A DNA stretch of 64,000 nucleotides, taken from contig JBHGYD010000032.1 of the NCBI GenBank assembly GCA_041920415.1, positions 1 to 64,000 on the forward strand. The letters run 5' to 3'. The notes beneath the pieces are model-generated. The model worked only from the letters and a program-made list of their open reading frames with translations, made no database searches and was not told the origin of the DNA. Positions 53,972 to 62,548 of this stretch are shown here, in pieces. This DNA comes from JBHGYD01 sp041920415. GTDB lineage: Bacteria; Bacillota; Bacilli; Bacillales; Anoxybacillaceae. Every line of letters starts with the position of its first letter. The first letter of the stretch is position 1. A program made the position numbers and the translations under genes.

Positions 53972-54254
53972 ACTTCACAACGGATAAATATTGCTCAATC
54001 TCTTTTAGCAATTGCTCCGCACCCTCGCGACTTAAAATGACTTTACCTCCAGCAAGCTTCAAGTTGTCATCGGAAACTTCACCCGTTACCATACAGGTCA
54101 TGTCTGGTTTGTATTTTTGTAAGATGATACAATCCCCGTCTAGAAAGATTTCCATCGGATCTTTGATATTGATATCGAGTGTACGACGTAACTCTATTGG
54201 AATAACAATGCGACCTAATTCATCCACTTTGCGAACGATACCGGTAGATTTCAT
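53970..54254 (-). CDS. abrB: AbrB-type transition-state regulator
   Basis: This is a 94-residue DNA-binding protein with a swapped-hairpin N-terminus (STGIVRKVDELGRIVIPIELRRTL) and an AbrB-type C-terminus (CMVTGEVSDDNLKLAGGK), closer to AbrB than to Abh. It represses post-exponential genes until Spo0A acts. I chose ATG 54254, with GGAGGTG upstream. It stands alone. Confidence 0.9.
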   Translation of the reverse strand: MKSTGIVRKVDELGRIVIPIELRRTLDINIKDPMEIFLDGDCIILQKYKPDMTCMVTGEVSDDNLKLAGGKVILSREGAEQLLKEIEQYLSVVK

Positions 54255-54703
54255 AAGTGCACCTCCAATATAGTTTTCTACTTTTGTTTCCATGTAAGTA
54301 ATTGTATAACCGATTCGAAACATGAATCAAGAAACATGCATCAATAGATAAAATTTTGAATACGTTTCGTGTAGAGCAAGTGTATATACCAAGCGTTTCA
54401 CATACTACAGAAGCATACGTGGAACTGAAAGTGAGAATACACGATCTCTGAATAGACCAGACCACGAAGCCTTTCTAATATTTTCGACATGACATGCTCT
54501 CTTCAACAATATTCTTTATGAATACTTTACTCATTTTCAAATTCCTTAACTTATATATGTATAAATAAAAAGTCCCCGCCAAACGACAGAGTTCCTGCTT
54601 GTCGACAAAATTGACAAGTTGAAAAGAAACTATAGGCTCTTTAAAGATGATGTTGATTAAAATAATCGCTATTCAGTTTGTGAATCGAGGAAAGGCGATT
54701 GAA
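54255..54703. other. intergenic region upstream of abrB
   Basis: About 450 AT-rich bases without a supported gene, presumably containing the abrB promoter and Spo0A boxes, which I cannot place. A GAGGAAAGGCG ribosome binding site near its end serves the small frame at 54704. Confidence 0.35.
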
Positions 54704-54811
54704 ATGATGGATCAAAGATTTTTATCGTCTTTTAGAAAACGCGCCGTCTTCCGAATCTTAAAAGAAAATAAGCTTACTTCTCATAAATGTTTGTCCAAGT
54801 GGATATTTTGA
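54704..54811 (+). CDS. possible small basic protein, 35 aa
   Basis: ATG 54704 (or 54707) follows GAGGAAAGGCG, and the frame ends directly at a terminator hairpin. The product is very basic, with FRKRAVFRILKENKL in the middle. A ribosome binding site plus an own terminator makes a real small gene plausible. No family is recognised. Confidence 0.4.
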   Translation: MMDQRFLSSFRKRAVFRILKENKLTSHKCLSKWIF

Positions 54812-54812
54812 A

Positions 54813-54849
54813 AAAGGACAGATCATTAACAATCTGCCCTTTCTTTTTC
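54813..54849 (+). terminator. terminator behind the small basic gene
   Basis: AAAGGACAGAT pairs with ATCTGCCCTTT (one mismatch), followed by a T-rich tail. Confidence 0.7.
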
Positions 54850-54917
54850 AATAAACGAAACTAACCATTCCGATTAAAAGAGGAATTTAAGAGGGGGTAA
54901 TGTCACCTTGCGGGGAA

Positions 54918-55034
54918 TTAATAACCGCCATAACCACCATATCCGCCTAGACCTGTACAAGAACATCCTACAATGATAAGTAAGATGAATAAGACAACAA
55001 CTAAGGTAAAAGCGTTGCGAATTCCATCGCTCAT
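54918..55034 (-). CDS. YjcZ-family small sporulation protein
   Basis: This 38-residue protein starts at ATG 55034 behind GGGAGGTG. It has a short polar start, one membrane helix (AFTLVVVLFILLIIVGCSC) and the GGYGGYGGY tail typical of YjcZ/YhdY-like small proteins of spore formers. It is probably a membrane-associated spore component. Confidence 0.85.
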   Translation of the reverse strand: MSDGIRNAFTLVVVLFILLIIVGCSCTGLGGYGGYGGY

Positions 55035-55217
55035 ATATAACACCTCCCATTGAGTATTGGGGGATTACTAATATGCGATCCCTACCTTTAAGGTATGTTC
55101 TTAAGAAAGAGTTTGACTGGACAAACTCATCAACTGATAGAAAAATTCCACGTTTATCTACTTATCTAATAATCCTGATTTATGTAAAATGGTATATTAC
55201 ATTAAAAGATCTTAGAT

Positions 55218-55436
55218 CTAAACCAGACCTGAGTCCATCTTGTCGGTTTGCTCGAACTCATCCGGCTCATTCTTCTCCTGTTTCGCCATACAAAAGATCT
55301 TCATCTTGTCCGCTTTCGGCTTCAATCGTTCTTCAACTTCCATCCGCTATTCTATTCGATTTCTTTTTTCGTCAATCGATTTTTGTTTCCTTGTAAGTAA
55401 CAAATGCAACTGAATCGGTATCACTTTTCGTCCCAT
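55218..55436 (-). pseudogene. phage terminase small subunit (P27-like), frameshifted
   Basis: ATG 55436 follows AGGAGGTGAG. MGRKVIPIQLHLLL is followed after about 29 codons by TAG. The next frame carries RMEVEERLKPKADKMK, a P27-type terminase small-subunit stretch, and ends at 55218. The C-terminal two thirds are missing. It is part of a prophage packaging remnant with the HNH fragment at 55906. Confidence 0.7.
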
Positions 55437-55500
55437 CGTTCTCACCTCCTATTTATCCCCTTTTACGAGAAAAGAAAAAATGAATTTTGTTCACGCTGAG

Positions 55501-55510
55501 GGCCGCGCGG
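55501..55510. other. cos-like GC palindrome
   Basis: GGCCGCGCGG with flanking GAG and TCTAC is a GC-rich block in AT-rich DNA. It lies between HNH and TerS remnants, where HK97-type phages carry their cos site. The evidence is position and composition only. Confidence 0.35.
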
Positions 55511-55674
55511 TCTACAAGCCAAAAGCTGTAGAAATTTGACCTCTCCCTCCCTATCGGTGAATAAAATTATCTTCTTACCAATAAACCTTCTTATTATCAA
55601 ACCAACTTCTATCTCATTAGGTTCATTTTTTGATTTTGTTTGAATACAATGATACTGTACTGCTCTGCTAAGGG

Positions 55675-55694
55675 TTCCCCTAACATAAGGGGGA
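55675..55694 (+). promoter_or_regulatory. hairpin sequestering the toxin ribosome binding site
   Basis: TTCCCCT 55675-55681 pairs with AGGGGGAA 55688-55695, burying the AGGGGGAA Shine-Dalgarno 11 bases before ATG 55706. Type I toxin mRNAs commonly mask their ribosome binding site this way. Confidence 0.45.
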
Positions 55695-55705
55695 ATATTA
55701 ATCTA

Positions 55706-55798
55706 ATGTTTACAACTATTGTAGTAACTATTGTTATTGAGGTAGTAAGTGGGTTAATTTTACTTTTGATAAAAGAACGGATTGAAAGGAATAAATAA
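55706..55798 (+). CDS. candidate type I toxin, small hydrophobic peptide
   Basis: The 30-residue product is one membrane helix (MFTTIVVTIVIEVVSGLILLLI) with a charged KERIERNK tail, which is the design of Fst/TxpA-like type I toxins. The Shine-Dalgarno is hidden in a hairpin and a strong terminator follows 10 bases after the stop. It lies inside a prophage remnant, a usual home for such toxins. The antisense RNA cannot be confirmed from sequence. Confidence 0.5.
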   Translation: MFTTIVVTIVIEVVSGLILLLIKERIERNK

Positions 55799-55807
55799 AA
55801 TATAAAA

Positions 55808-55848
55808 AAGAAGACCTTACAATGAACTGAGTAAGGTCTTCTTGCTTT
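55808..55848. terminator. terminator behind the toxin candidate
   Basis: AAGAAGACCTTAC 55808-55820 pairs exactly with GTAAGGTCTTCTT 55831-55843, with Ts after it and As before it, so it may work in both directions. Confidence 0.85.
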
Positions 55849-55905
55849 TATCAGGCTTTTTCCATAATACTTGTGATGATGTAAGCACTGACTTCTAGGT
55901 TACTT

Positions 55906-56120
55906 TTATATTTTATTTGTATTCCCAAATCCTCCATCCTCTTTGGCAGTCTTTCTGCTGTGGTGACTATCGCAGAAAGACTGCCAATTCTCCTCGTTCC
56001 AGAACAGCTCGTAGTTTCCTTTGTGTGAAACAATGTGGTCCACCACCGTTGCTGGTGTCAGCTTCCCTTCTTCTAAGCAATGTTCACACAAATGATTTTT
56101 CCGCAGGAAATCATGAACTC
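55906..56120 (-). pseudogene. phage HNH endonuclease, 5'-truncated
   Basis: The minus strand reads HDFLRKNHLCEHCLEEGKLTPATVVDHIVSHKG, then NWQSFCDSHHSRKTAKEDGGFG, a phage packaging-type HNH endonuclease with its Cys pair and DHI/HH residues. There is no start: the fragment fuses out of frame with the end of hypF at about 56115. It is a remnant of a prophage packaging module with the TerS fragment. Confidence 0.75.
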
Positions 56121-58372
56121 GAACGCGTTGCCGCCACGAGCGCCGCTTGCCCGAGACTAATGCCGCCGTCGTTAGGCGGAACTCCTTCGCCGATCCATAC
56201 GTGCATATCGCTTTCAAGAAACAACTCCTTCAAATCAGCTAACAAAAGCGAATTTTGAAATACCCCGCCGGATAACACAACCGTGTCAATCCCATAGGTC
56301 GCTCCTAAAGAACGAACACTTCTAAATACGCCTTCGGCGACGCTTCGATGAAACGCGCGAGCAATAACCGCCACATCTTTGCCGTTCAAACGGTCTTTCA
56401 CCATTTCCTTCAAAAGAGGACGGTAGTCAAGCTCTTTTCCGTCCCATGGAAAAGAATATATCTTCTCTAATGGAGCTGTACGAGCCAAATGCTCGAGCCA
56501 AATGGCTGCCTGACCTTCAAACGAGATGGCGTCGGTAAATCCTAAAAGGGCAGCTGCTGCATCAAACAAACGGCCGACAGATGTCGTAGGAAAGGTGCGC
56601 AATTGTTTTTCGACCATCTTTACCGCCGTGAAAAAACGCTCAGGAAGCGAAAGCCGCTTTCCGATGTTCATGGCCAATTCCGGCTCATCCGCAAAGAAAC
56701 CAGCCAACGCTTGAAGCGGAACACGAGCCGCCGCATCCCCGCCAGGAAGCATGGCGTAACGAAGATGGCCACACCGTTCTAATCCTTTTATGGCGCTTCC
56801 AGCAAACAGTTCGCCACCCCAAATTGCTCCATCATCCCCAAATCCTGTCCCGTCGAATGCGACTCCGATCACTTGTTTTTCTAAAGCATTTCGTTCTGCC
56901 AGCACGGACGCCACATGAGCGCGGTGATGCTGAATGCCAACGTGTTGATAAGTTTCTAGCCCATTGGCAAACGCGGTAGAACGATAATCAGGATGAAGAT
57001 CATGCGCCACAATCGTTTCCTCCAATGGAACATCATACATCGATAAAAGATCGTAGACGGTCTGCTCAAATGACATGTACGCTTCGTATTTCGTCAAATC
57101 TCCCAAATGCTGGCTAATGATCGCCTGCCCCTTGACCACTAATGTAACAGTATTTTTTAAATCAGATCCGACAGCAAGAATAGGCCGATCACCAGGCAAT
57201 TGAGTGATAGGAAGCGGTGCATACCCCCTCGCCCGACGAAGTACGGTAGGGCCAAATGGACTTACACGAACGACGGAATCATCGACGCGACGGGCAATAG
57301 GACGCTCACCAATAAGCCACGCGTCAGCAATGCCTTCAAGCGCCTTGATCGCTTCTTCATCTTCATAGATGATCGGTTCACTGGAACGGTTAGCACTCGT
57401 CATGACGAGCACATGCGGCACATCGAAGTGAAACAGCAAATGATGGAGAGGGGTATACGGAAGCATCACCCCTAAATCGGAATTATCAGGAGCTACTCCC
57501 GGCAGCAATCGGCGCGCCCGCGCCAACACGATGGGACGGGCGGAAGATGTAAGGAGCTCCTCTTCTTCCGCTGATATATCGATAAGGGTTTTTGCCGTCT
57601 CGATATCTTTCACCATCAAAGCAAACGGTTTTTCGCCGCGGCGTTTCCGCCTTCTAAGCTCCCATACCGCTTCTTCGTTTTCAGCATCACACGCCAAATG
57701 ATAGCCGCCAAGTCCTTTGATCGCTACGATGCGCCCGGAACGAAGGAGCTCTGCCGTTTTTTCAATCGCTTTTTCATCACCATGTATTTCCCCCTCCTGC
57801 CACCGCACATAATAATGAGGTCCGCATTCGGGGCAAGCAGTCGGCTGCGCATGAAACCGGCGATCCATCGGATCATGATATTCCGCTGAACAAACCGGAC
57901 ACATAGGCCACGAGCGCATCGTCGTATAAGGACGGTCATACGGCAGACGCTCAATTACGGTATAGCGTGGACCGCAATCCGTGCAATTGATGTACGGATA
58001 AAGATAGCGGCGGTTGACAGGATCGAACAGTTCGGATAAACATGCAGAACAAACCGCGAGATCAGCAGGAATTTGCACCGTCGGCCGATCATGGCGCGTG
58101 CTTGTCAAAATTTCAAAATCAGACGCTCCTTGTATAGCCACATCTTTGATTTCCAAATTTGTTATTTTGGCTGAAGCAGGGGGACGCTCCGTAATTTCTT
58201 GAACAAATTGTTGAACGGCGCTCGCATCTCCTTCCACATGAATCTCCACACCGCTTTCTCCATTGCGCACCCATCCGCTGAGCTTCCATCGTTTTGCGGA
58301 ACGAAAGACAAAAGGACGAAAACCAACCCCTTGCACAACACCATAGATACGAATACGCTGCGCTATTTTCAT
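56111..58372 (-). CDS. hypF: carbamoyltransferase HypF
   Basis: This 753-residue enzyme makes the cyanide ligand precursor for [NiFe]-hydrogenase. An acylphosphatase domain (GVVQGVGFRPFVF) is followed by two zinc-finger pairs (CSACLSEL...CTDCGP and CPVCSAEY...CPECGP), a YrdC-like domain and a Kae1-like domain (HHRAHVASVLAE, GVAFDGTGFGDDG). The length is normal. The last residues (AATRSSS) run into the phage HNH remnant, so the very end may have been altered. It is the last gene of the operon. Confidence 0.95.
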   Translation of the reverse strand: MKIAQRIRIYGVVQGVGFRPFVFRSAKRWKLSGWVRNGESGVEIHVEGDASAVQQFVQEITERPPASAKITNLEIKDVAIQGASDFEILTSTRHDRPTVQIPADLAVCSACLSELFDPVNRRYLYPYINCTDCGPRYTVIERLPYDRPYTTMRSWPMCPVCSAEYHDPMDRRFHAQPTACPECGPHYYVRWQEGEIHGDEKAIEKTAELLRSGRIVAIKGLGGYHLACDAENEEAVWELRRRKRRGEKPFALMVKDIETAKTLIDISAEEEELLTSSARPIVLARARRLLPGVAPDNSDLGVMLPYTPLHHLLFHFDVPHVLVMTSANRSSEPIIYEDEEAIKALEGIADAWLIGERPIARRVDDSVVRVSPFGPTVLRRARGYAPLPITQLPGDRPILAVGSDLKNTVTLVVKGQAIISQHLGDLTKYEAYMSFEQTVYDLLSMYDVPLEETIVAHDLHPDYRSTAFANGLETYQHVGIQHHRAHVASVLAERNALEKQVIGVAFDGTGFGDDGAIWGGELFAGSAIKGLERCGHLRYAMLPGGDAAARVPLQALAGFFADEPELAMNIGKRLSLPERFFTAVKMVEKQLRTFPTTSVGRLFDAAAALLGFTDAISFEGQAAIWLEHLARTAPLEKIYSFPWDGKELDYRPLLKEMVKDRLNGKDVAVIARAFHRSVAEGVFRSVRSLGATYGIDTVVLSGGVFQNSLLLADLKELFLESDMHVWIGEGVPPNDGGISLGQAALVAATRSSS

Positions 58373-58443
58373 GATGAATCACCTACTTTCACTTCGTTTC
58401 GAAGCGGGAAATTATTGGACAATCCCTTCAAATGGACGAAGCT

Positions 58444-58683
58444 CTATAAACCGTCCCAACCTTGAATAAGAATGCCTTGTATGTTGAACTCGATACGCTG
58501 ACGTATAGCTTCGTTCTCGCATTCGGTTAACATGGGACGCATGACGGTGGAAGATGTGACGTGACAGATCTTTTCCTGTCCCCCACATCTTCCGCATTCA
58601 CAGAGCAATCTGTACAAGGTAATTTGATTATGGGACATATGTTCGTTTGTTTCTACGAAAAGAAAAGGCGATTTATCTCCCAC
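58444..58683 (-). CDS. hypothetical Cys-rich protein in the hyp operon
   Basis: A product of 64-79 residues with CECGRCGGQEKIC at the N-terminus and a further Cys later, suggesting metal binding. The start could be GTG 58683 or ATG 58638 (MSHNQITLY), neither with a strong ribosome binding site. It occupies the place where hypA or hypB might be expected, but it does not match HypA or HypB. The function is unknown. Confidence 0.45.
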   Translation of the reverse strand: MGDKSPFLFVETNEHMSHNQITLYRLLCECGRCGGQEKICHVTSSTVMRPMLTECENEAIRQRIEFNIQGILIQGWDGL

Positions 58684-58738
58684 TTTCTTTCACTAGGCCG
58701 CACCTTGCCCAATTAGAAGTGGGAGTCTTCTCGCCTAT

Positions 58739-58993
58739 TTAAGGTAAAGATTCCTCTTCCTTTGCGGACGGCAACGCAACCATGCATCCGCGACCGGAAA
58801 CCCCTACTTGAATGACTCGCCCATCTTTCACTAAGACGGGAACGGTGCATCCCCCCGTTAAAGCGATGAGCTGCTTTAACGCTTCTTTGTCTTCTTCGAC
58901 ATCATATTCTACAAACTCTTCTCCGTCCCATAACAGAGTTTCTCGCAATTCCCTCGTATAAGGACATCCTTTCGAACCATAAAGTTTCAGCAT
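58739..58993 (-). CDS. glutaredoxin-like protein
   Basis: This 84-residue thioredoxin-fold protein has CPYT near residue 9 and TVPVL near 55, the glutaredoxin active site and cis-Pro loop. I chose ATG 58993, with GGAGGGTGAG upstream. Gene order suggests it keeps a hydrogenase or Hyp cysteine reduced, but no direct evidence exists. Confidence 0.75.
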   Translation of the reverse strand: MLKLYGSKGCPYTRELRETLLWDGEEFVEYDVEEDKEALKQLIALTGGCTVPVLVKDGRVIQVGVSGRGCMVALPSAKEEESLP

Positions 58994-59049
58994 CTTTGTT
59001 CTCACCCTCCAAAGTGAGATTAATAGAATAACAATTTCTTCACGATTCA

Positions 59050-60084
59050 TTAACAGATACGTGGCAGTGGATCGCCGATAAGCATATCAATAATTCGCGT
59101 GCCTCCATAACGGGAACGTGCTAAAACTACTTTCTTTGGTTCTGCTTGTATTTCACCGATGCGCTGCGCATCCTCTCCTCCTGGCATGCTTCTAAGCGTT
59201 TTTAACGCGATATCGGCGTATTCCGGTGAAACGACGGCGAGAAACTGCCCTTCATTGGCAATATGAAGGGGATCCAATCCTAAAATTTCACAGGCACCGC
59301 GTACTGCCGGGCGTACTGGAATTGCCTCTTCATCGAGCATAACAGCCATCTGAGCGTCCCGTGCTAATTCGTTTAATGCCGTAGCTACACCGCCTCGGGT
59401 TGGGTCGCGCAACCATCGCAACCCCGGAGCCGCCGCCTCAATAAGCGCCGATACAAATGGCCAAAGCGGACGAGTATCGGAAGTAAGATCGGCTTCCAAA
59501 TCCAATTCCCCTCTAGCCAAGAGAACGGTAATCCCATGGTCTCCAATAGGACCAGACAGAATGACTTGATCACCCGGTTGAACGTTTTTGGACGAAAGAG
59601 AAACGCGCGGATCTGTGAGTCCGATACCGGCAGTAGTGATGAACAGACCGTCCGCTTTTCCGTGTTCCACTACTTTCGTATCGCCCCCTACCACAGGCAC
59701 TCCAGCACGTTGAGCCGCCTTAGCTATAGCAGCCACTTCCCGTTCCAATTCCGATGTCGCCAACCCCGCTTCTAAAATAAGTGTAGTCACCAAAGCCAGC
59801 GGTTTGGCTCCCCCCATCGCCAAATCGTTTATCGTTCCATTGACGGCAAGTTCGCCGATAGACCCTCCTGGAAAGACGCGTGGATTGACAACAAAGCTAT
59901 CTGCAGTAAACGCCAATCGGCGCCCATCTGCGTCAATATACGCCGCGTCATTTAATTCTGTCGGCTTGTCCCCCATCATATAAGGAACTAATAGCCCTTC
60001 GATCAGTCTTCGGCTGGCTTTCCCACCGGCGCCATGAGCCAATTCAATGTAAGAATCAGTAAAATGCACTTTGGCAGTCTTCAT
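59050..60084 (-). CDS. hypE: hydrogenase maturation protein HypE
   Basis: This 344-residue PurM-like ATPase dehydrates the carbamoyl group on its own C-terminal Cys to thiocyanate. ELAHGAGGKASRRLI, NDLAMGGAKPLAL and GGDTKV are visible, and the protein ends exactly in PRIC, the required C-terminal Cys. AAGGAAGG precedes ATG 60084. Confidence 0.95.
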   Translation of the reverse strand: MKTAKVHFTDSYIELAHGAGGKASRRLIEGLLVPYMMGDKPTELNDAAYIDADGRRLAFTADSFVVNPRVFPGGSIGELAVNGTINDLAMGGAKPLALVTTLILEAGLATSELEREVAAIAKAAQRAGVPVVGGDTKVVEHGKADGLFITTAGIGLTDPRVSLSSKNVQPGDQVILSGPIGDHGITVLLARGELDLEADLTSDTRPLWPFVSALIEAAAPGLRWLRDPTRGGVATALNELARDAQMAVMLDEEAIPVRPAVRGACEILGLDPLHIANEGQFLAVVSPEYADIALKTLRSMPGGEDAQRIGEIQAEPKKVVLARSRYGGTRIIDMLIGDPLPRIC

Positions 60085-60116
60085 GTTCGTTCCTTCCTTT
60101 CTTCTTGATGCAACGA

Positions 60117-60806
60117 TTATTTAAGTAGTTCAGAAAAAATATCCCAGATCATATAACTACCGAAAAATAAGCTGATGAACCCTGCCACCGCCCGAATTCG
60201 AAAACGTATCGTGTTTCGCTTCGCTACCATCGTAAGAGCCGGCGCAGCGATGAATAATGTCATCGAAAACATCCCAAGAGCTGTTCCCAAACCGAAAATC
60301 AAAAGCCAAAAGATCGCCATTTCTAAGCTTGGTGAAGCTTGCATGGCGAGTACAGCGACAGCACCGCTTCCTGCAAGACCATGCACGAGACCAAAACCGA
60401 AAGTAATCCATTGCCGGCGCTCCAATTTCACCGTCGGGTGACGATGTCCAGGACGATGAAAATGCGCGTGGATCGTTTCATCATGCGAATGAACGTCATA
60501 ATGGACACGCTCTTTGATCACTTTCCAAAGCGTAGTTACACCGAGCAAAATAAGAAGAATCCCTACCCCTGTGTCAACAAAGCTCTCAAAAAACGGAGGG
60601 ATTTCTAAATGTAAGATTAATAGCGGAAGCCCGACAAGAGCGATCGGAATTAAGTGGCCTCCCCCCCAAATAAGACCAAGCCGGGCGGCAGGCCAAAGTC
60701 TCCGTTCTTCGGAGACGAGAGTCGAAACAGCTACGACATGATCGGGGTCTAATGAATGACGAACCCCAAGAAAAAGAGCCACTCCAAGCAGGACAAGCCA
60801 ATCCAT
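60117..60806 (-). CDS. nickel/cobalt transporter, UreH/HupE-like
   Basis: This 229-residue integral membrane protein has about six helices, the metal-binding GVRHSLDPDHVVAVSTL at the first helix, a cytoplasmic His-rich loop (VHSHDETIHAHFHRPGHRH) and a second LVHGLAGSGAVAVLAM motif. These are the features of UreH/RcnA-type Ni/Co carriers. I chose ATG 60806, with AAGGAGA upstream. It presumably supplies nickel to the hydrogenase. Confidence 0.88.
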   Translation of the reverse strand: MDWLVLLGVALFLGVRHSLDPDHVVAVSTLVSEERRLWPAARLGLIWGGGHLIPIALVGLPLLILHLEIPPFFESFVDTGVGILLILLGVTTLWKVIKERVHYDVHSHDETIHAHFHRPGHRHPTVKLERRQWITFGFGLVHGLAGSGAVAVLAMQASPSLEMAIFWLLIFGLGTALGMFSMTLFIAAPALTMVAKRNTIRFRIRAVAGFISLFFGSYMIWDIFSELLK

Positions 60807-60826
60807 AAAAAATATCTCCTTCCCTT

Positions 60827-61948
60827 TTATTTCCCCACTGCATCTTGCAAATGGACGTAATGGTAATAGGCAGCGCATGCTCCTTCCGATGACACCATGA
60901 GAGCTCCTACAGGATGTTCCGGAGTGCATTCTTTGCCAAACAGTTTGCATTGATGTGGTTTTAACACGCCTTTTAATACTTCGCCACATTGTGCCATTTG
61001 CGGATCGTTCACGCGAGCTCCCTCGACTTGGAAACGAACCTCCGCATCCCACTTGGCGAATTCAGGGCGCAATTTTAGCGCAGACTGCGGAATAGTCCCA
61101 AGTCCCCTCCATTCGAAAAGAGGTCGAACTTCAAAAACTTCTTTCATGACGTCAAGCGCAGAAATATTTCCTTCGGATGGAACGACACGACTATATTGAT
61201 TTTCCACTTCAAACCGCCCTTCGCGCATTTGTTTCACAAGCATGAGGATCGATTGCAATAAATCCAGCGGTTCAAAACCGGAGATGACTATAGGTTTTCG
61301 GTATTTTTTCGCGATAAATTCATAAGGCCGGGCGCCGATTACCGATGAAACATGACCAGGTCCAATAAACCCGTCAATGCGCATATCCGGAGAATTCAAA
61401 ATCGCCTGAATCGCCGGTATAATAAGGACATGATTGGAAAATACAGAAAAATTGGACACATCCAGTTCACGAGCGCGCATCAGCGTCAATGCCGTTGACG
61501 GAGCGGTCGTTTCAAAACCAATCGCAAACAGCACAACTTGCCGATCAGGATGATCCATCGCTATTTTTAAAGCATCTAAAGGAGAGTAAACCATACGGAT
61601 ATCGGCCCCTCTAGCTTTTAGTTCGAGAGGCGTTCCATGTTTCCCTGGAACGCGCATCACATCACCGAAAGCGGTAAAAATCACGTTCGGCTGCTGGGCA
61701 ATAGACAGCCCATCGTCCATACGTCCCATTGGAAGAACACAGACAGGGCATCCCGGTCCATGGACAAGTTCAATATTTTCCGGCAACAGATTTTGCAATC
61801 CAAATCGAAAAATAGAAAATGTATGTCCTCCGCAAACTTCCATAAAACGATAATGATAATCTGGATTGACGAGACGGTGGATTTCTTCCGATATCTTGCG
61901 GATTAATTCCGGGTCGCGAAACTCGTCAACATATTTCATCGTCGTCAT
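60827..61948 (-). CDS. hypD: hydrogenase maturation protein HypD
   Basis: This protein of about 373 residues carries a [4Fe-4S] cluster and holds the Fe(CN)2CO unit together with HypC. MEVCGGHTFSIFRFG, VHGPGCPVCVLPMG, FAIGFETTAPSTAL and the C-terminal cysteines in HQCKLFGKECTPEHPVGAC-like order are present. I chose ATG 61948, with GGGAGGTG upstream. Confidence 0.95.
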   Translation of the reverse strand: MTTMKYVDEFRDPELIRKISEEIHRLVNPDYHYRFMEVCGGHTFSIFRFGLQNLLPENIELVHGPGCPVCVLPMGRMDDGLSIAQQPNVIFTAFGDVMRVPGKHGTPLELKARGADIRMVYSPLDALKIAMDHPDRQVVLFAIGFETTAPSTALTLMRARELDVSNFSVFSNHVLIIPAIQAILNSPDMRIDGFIGPGHVSSVIGARPYEFIAKKYRKPIVISGFEPLDLLQSILMLVKQMREGRFEVENQYSRVVPSEGNISALDVMKEVFEVRPLFEWRGLGTIPQSALKLRPEFAKWDAEVRFQVEGARVNDPQMAQCGEVLKGVLKPHQCKLFGKECTPEHPVGALMVSSEGACAAYYHYVHLQDAVGK

Positions 61949-62096
61949 CAAATTACACCTCCCATATTTGGATCAACAACGACCCCCATCTGCATACATA
62001 TCGTCTTATACGGAACAAGTCATCATCGACAAACAATCTGTCTTTTGTTGCATCAAGCCTCCAACTCTGTCTATTCATATAAAAGGCATGACATGT

Positions 62097-62378
62097 TCAA
62101 ATTTTTTCTTTATCAAATTGGTAACCTTTTACTTCCTCTATCGCTTCGTCCGATTCATCAAACATGCTAAGCAATCTCAATTGTTCAGTCGCCTGTTCTT
62201 CACTGATTTTGCTCATCGCAAAACCAACGTGAATAAGCACCCAATCTCCAAGAAGGGGTCTTTCATTTTTCAATAGGTCAATGTTAATCTTGCGGCGCAC
62301 ACCGCAAACATCCACCACGGCATAATGATGATCATCATCAAACATTTCTACAATTTGGCCTGGAATAGCTAAACACAT
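62097..62378 (-). CDS. hypC: hydrogenase maturation chaperone HypC
   Basis: This 93-residue protein starts MCLAIPGQIVEM, with the N-terminal Cys that binds iron for the hydrogenase active site. It has GDWVLIHVGFAMSKIS in the second half, the family signature. It is the first hyp gene of the operon and forms a complex with HypD. Confidence 0.95.
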   Translation of the reverse strand: MCLAIPGQIVEMFDDDHHYAVVDVCGVRRKINIDLLKNERPLLGDWVLIHVGFAMSKISEEQATEQLRLLSMFDESDEAIEEVKGYQFDKEKI

Positions 62379-62548
62379 GAATGCGTCCCCCCATTTTGTA
62401 ATAAATTTAAAATTTCAGACGTTTCATTTTACATATAATAAAAAGTAAGAGTTCATTCAAAAACGCCGAAAATCTTTCTTGCAACTTATATAGATTGGTA
62501 GTTCCCTCAAACTAGAAGGATTCTCTTACTCTCTATGTTTAGTACCAT

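Noticed and set aside
55073..55396. Plus-strand frame of 107 codons
   Set aside because: It is antisense to the TerS remnant, has no ribosome binding site and unnatural composition.
58444..58683. Cys-rich protein as HypA
   Set aside because: Its position fits, but length, lack of the N-terminal Met-His and a different cysteine pattern do not match HypA. I left it unnamed.
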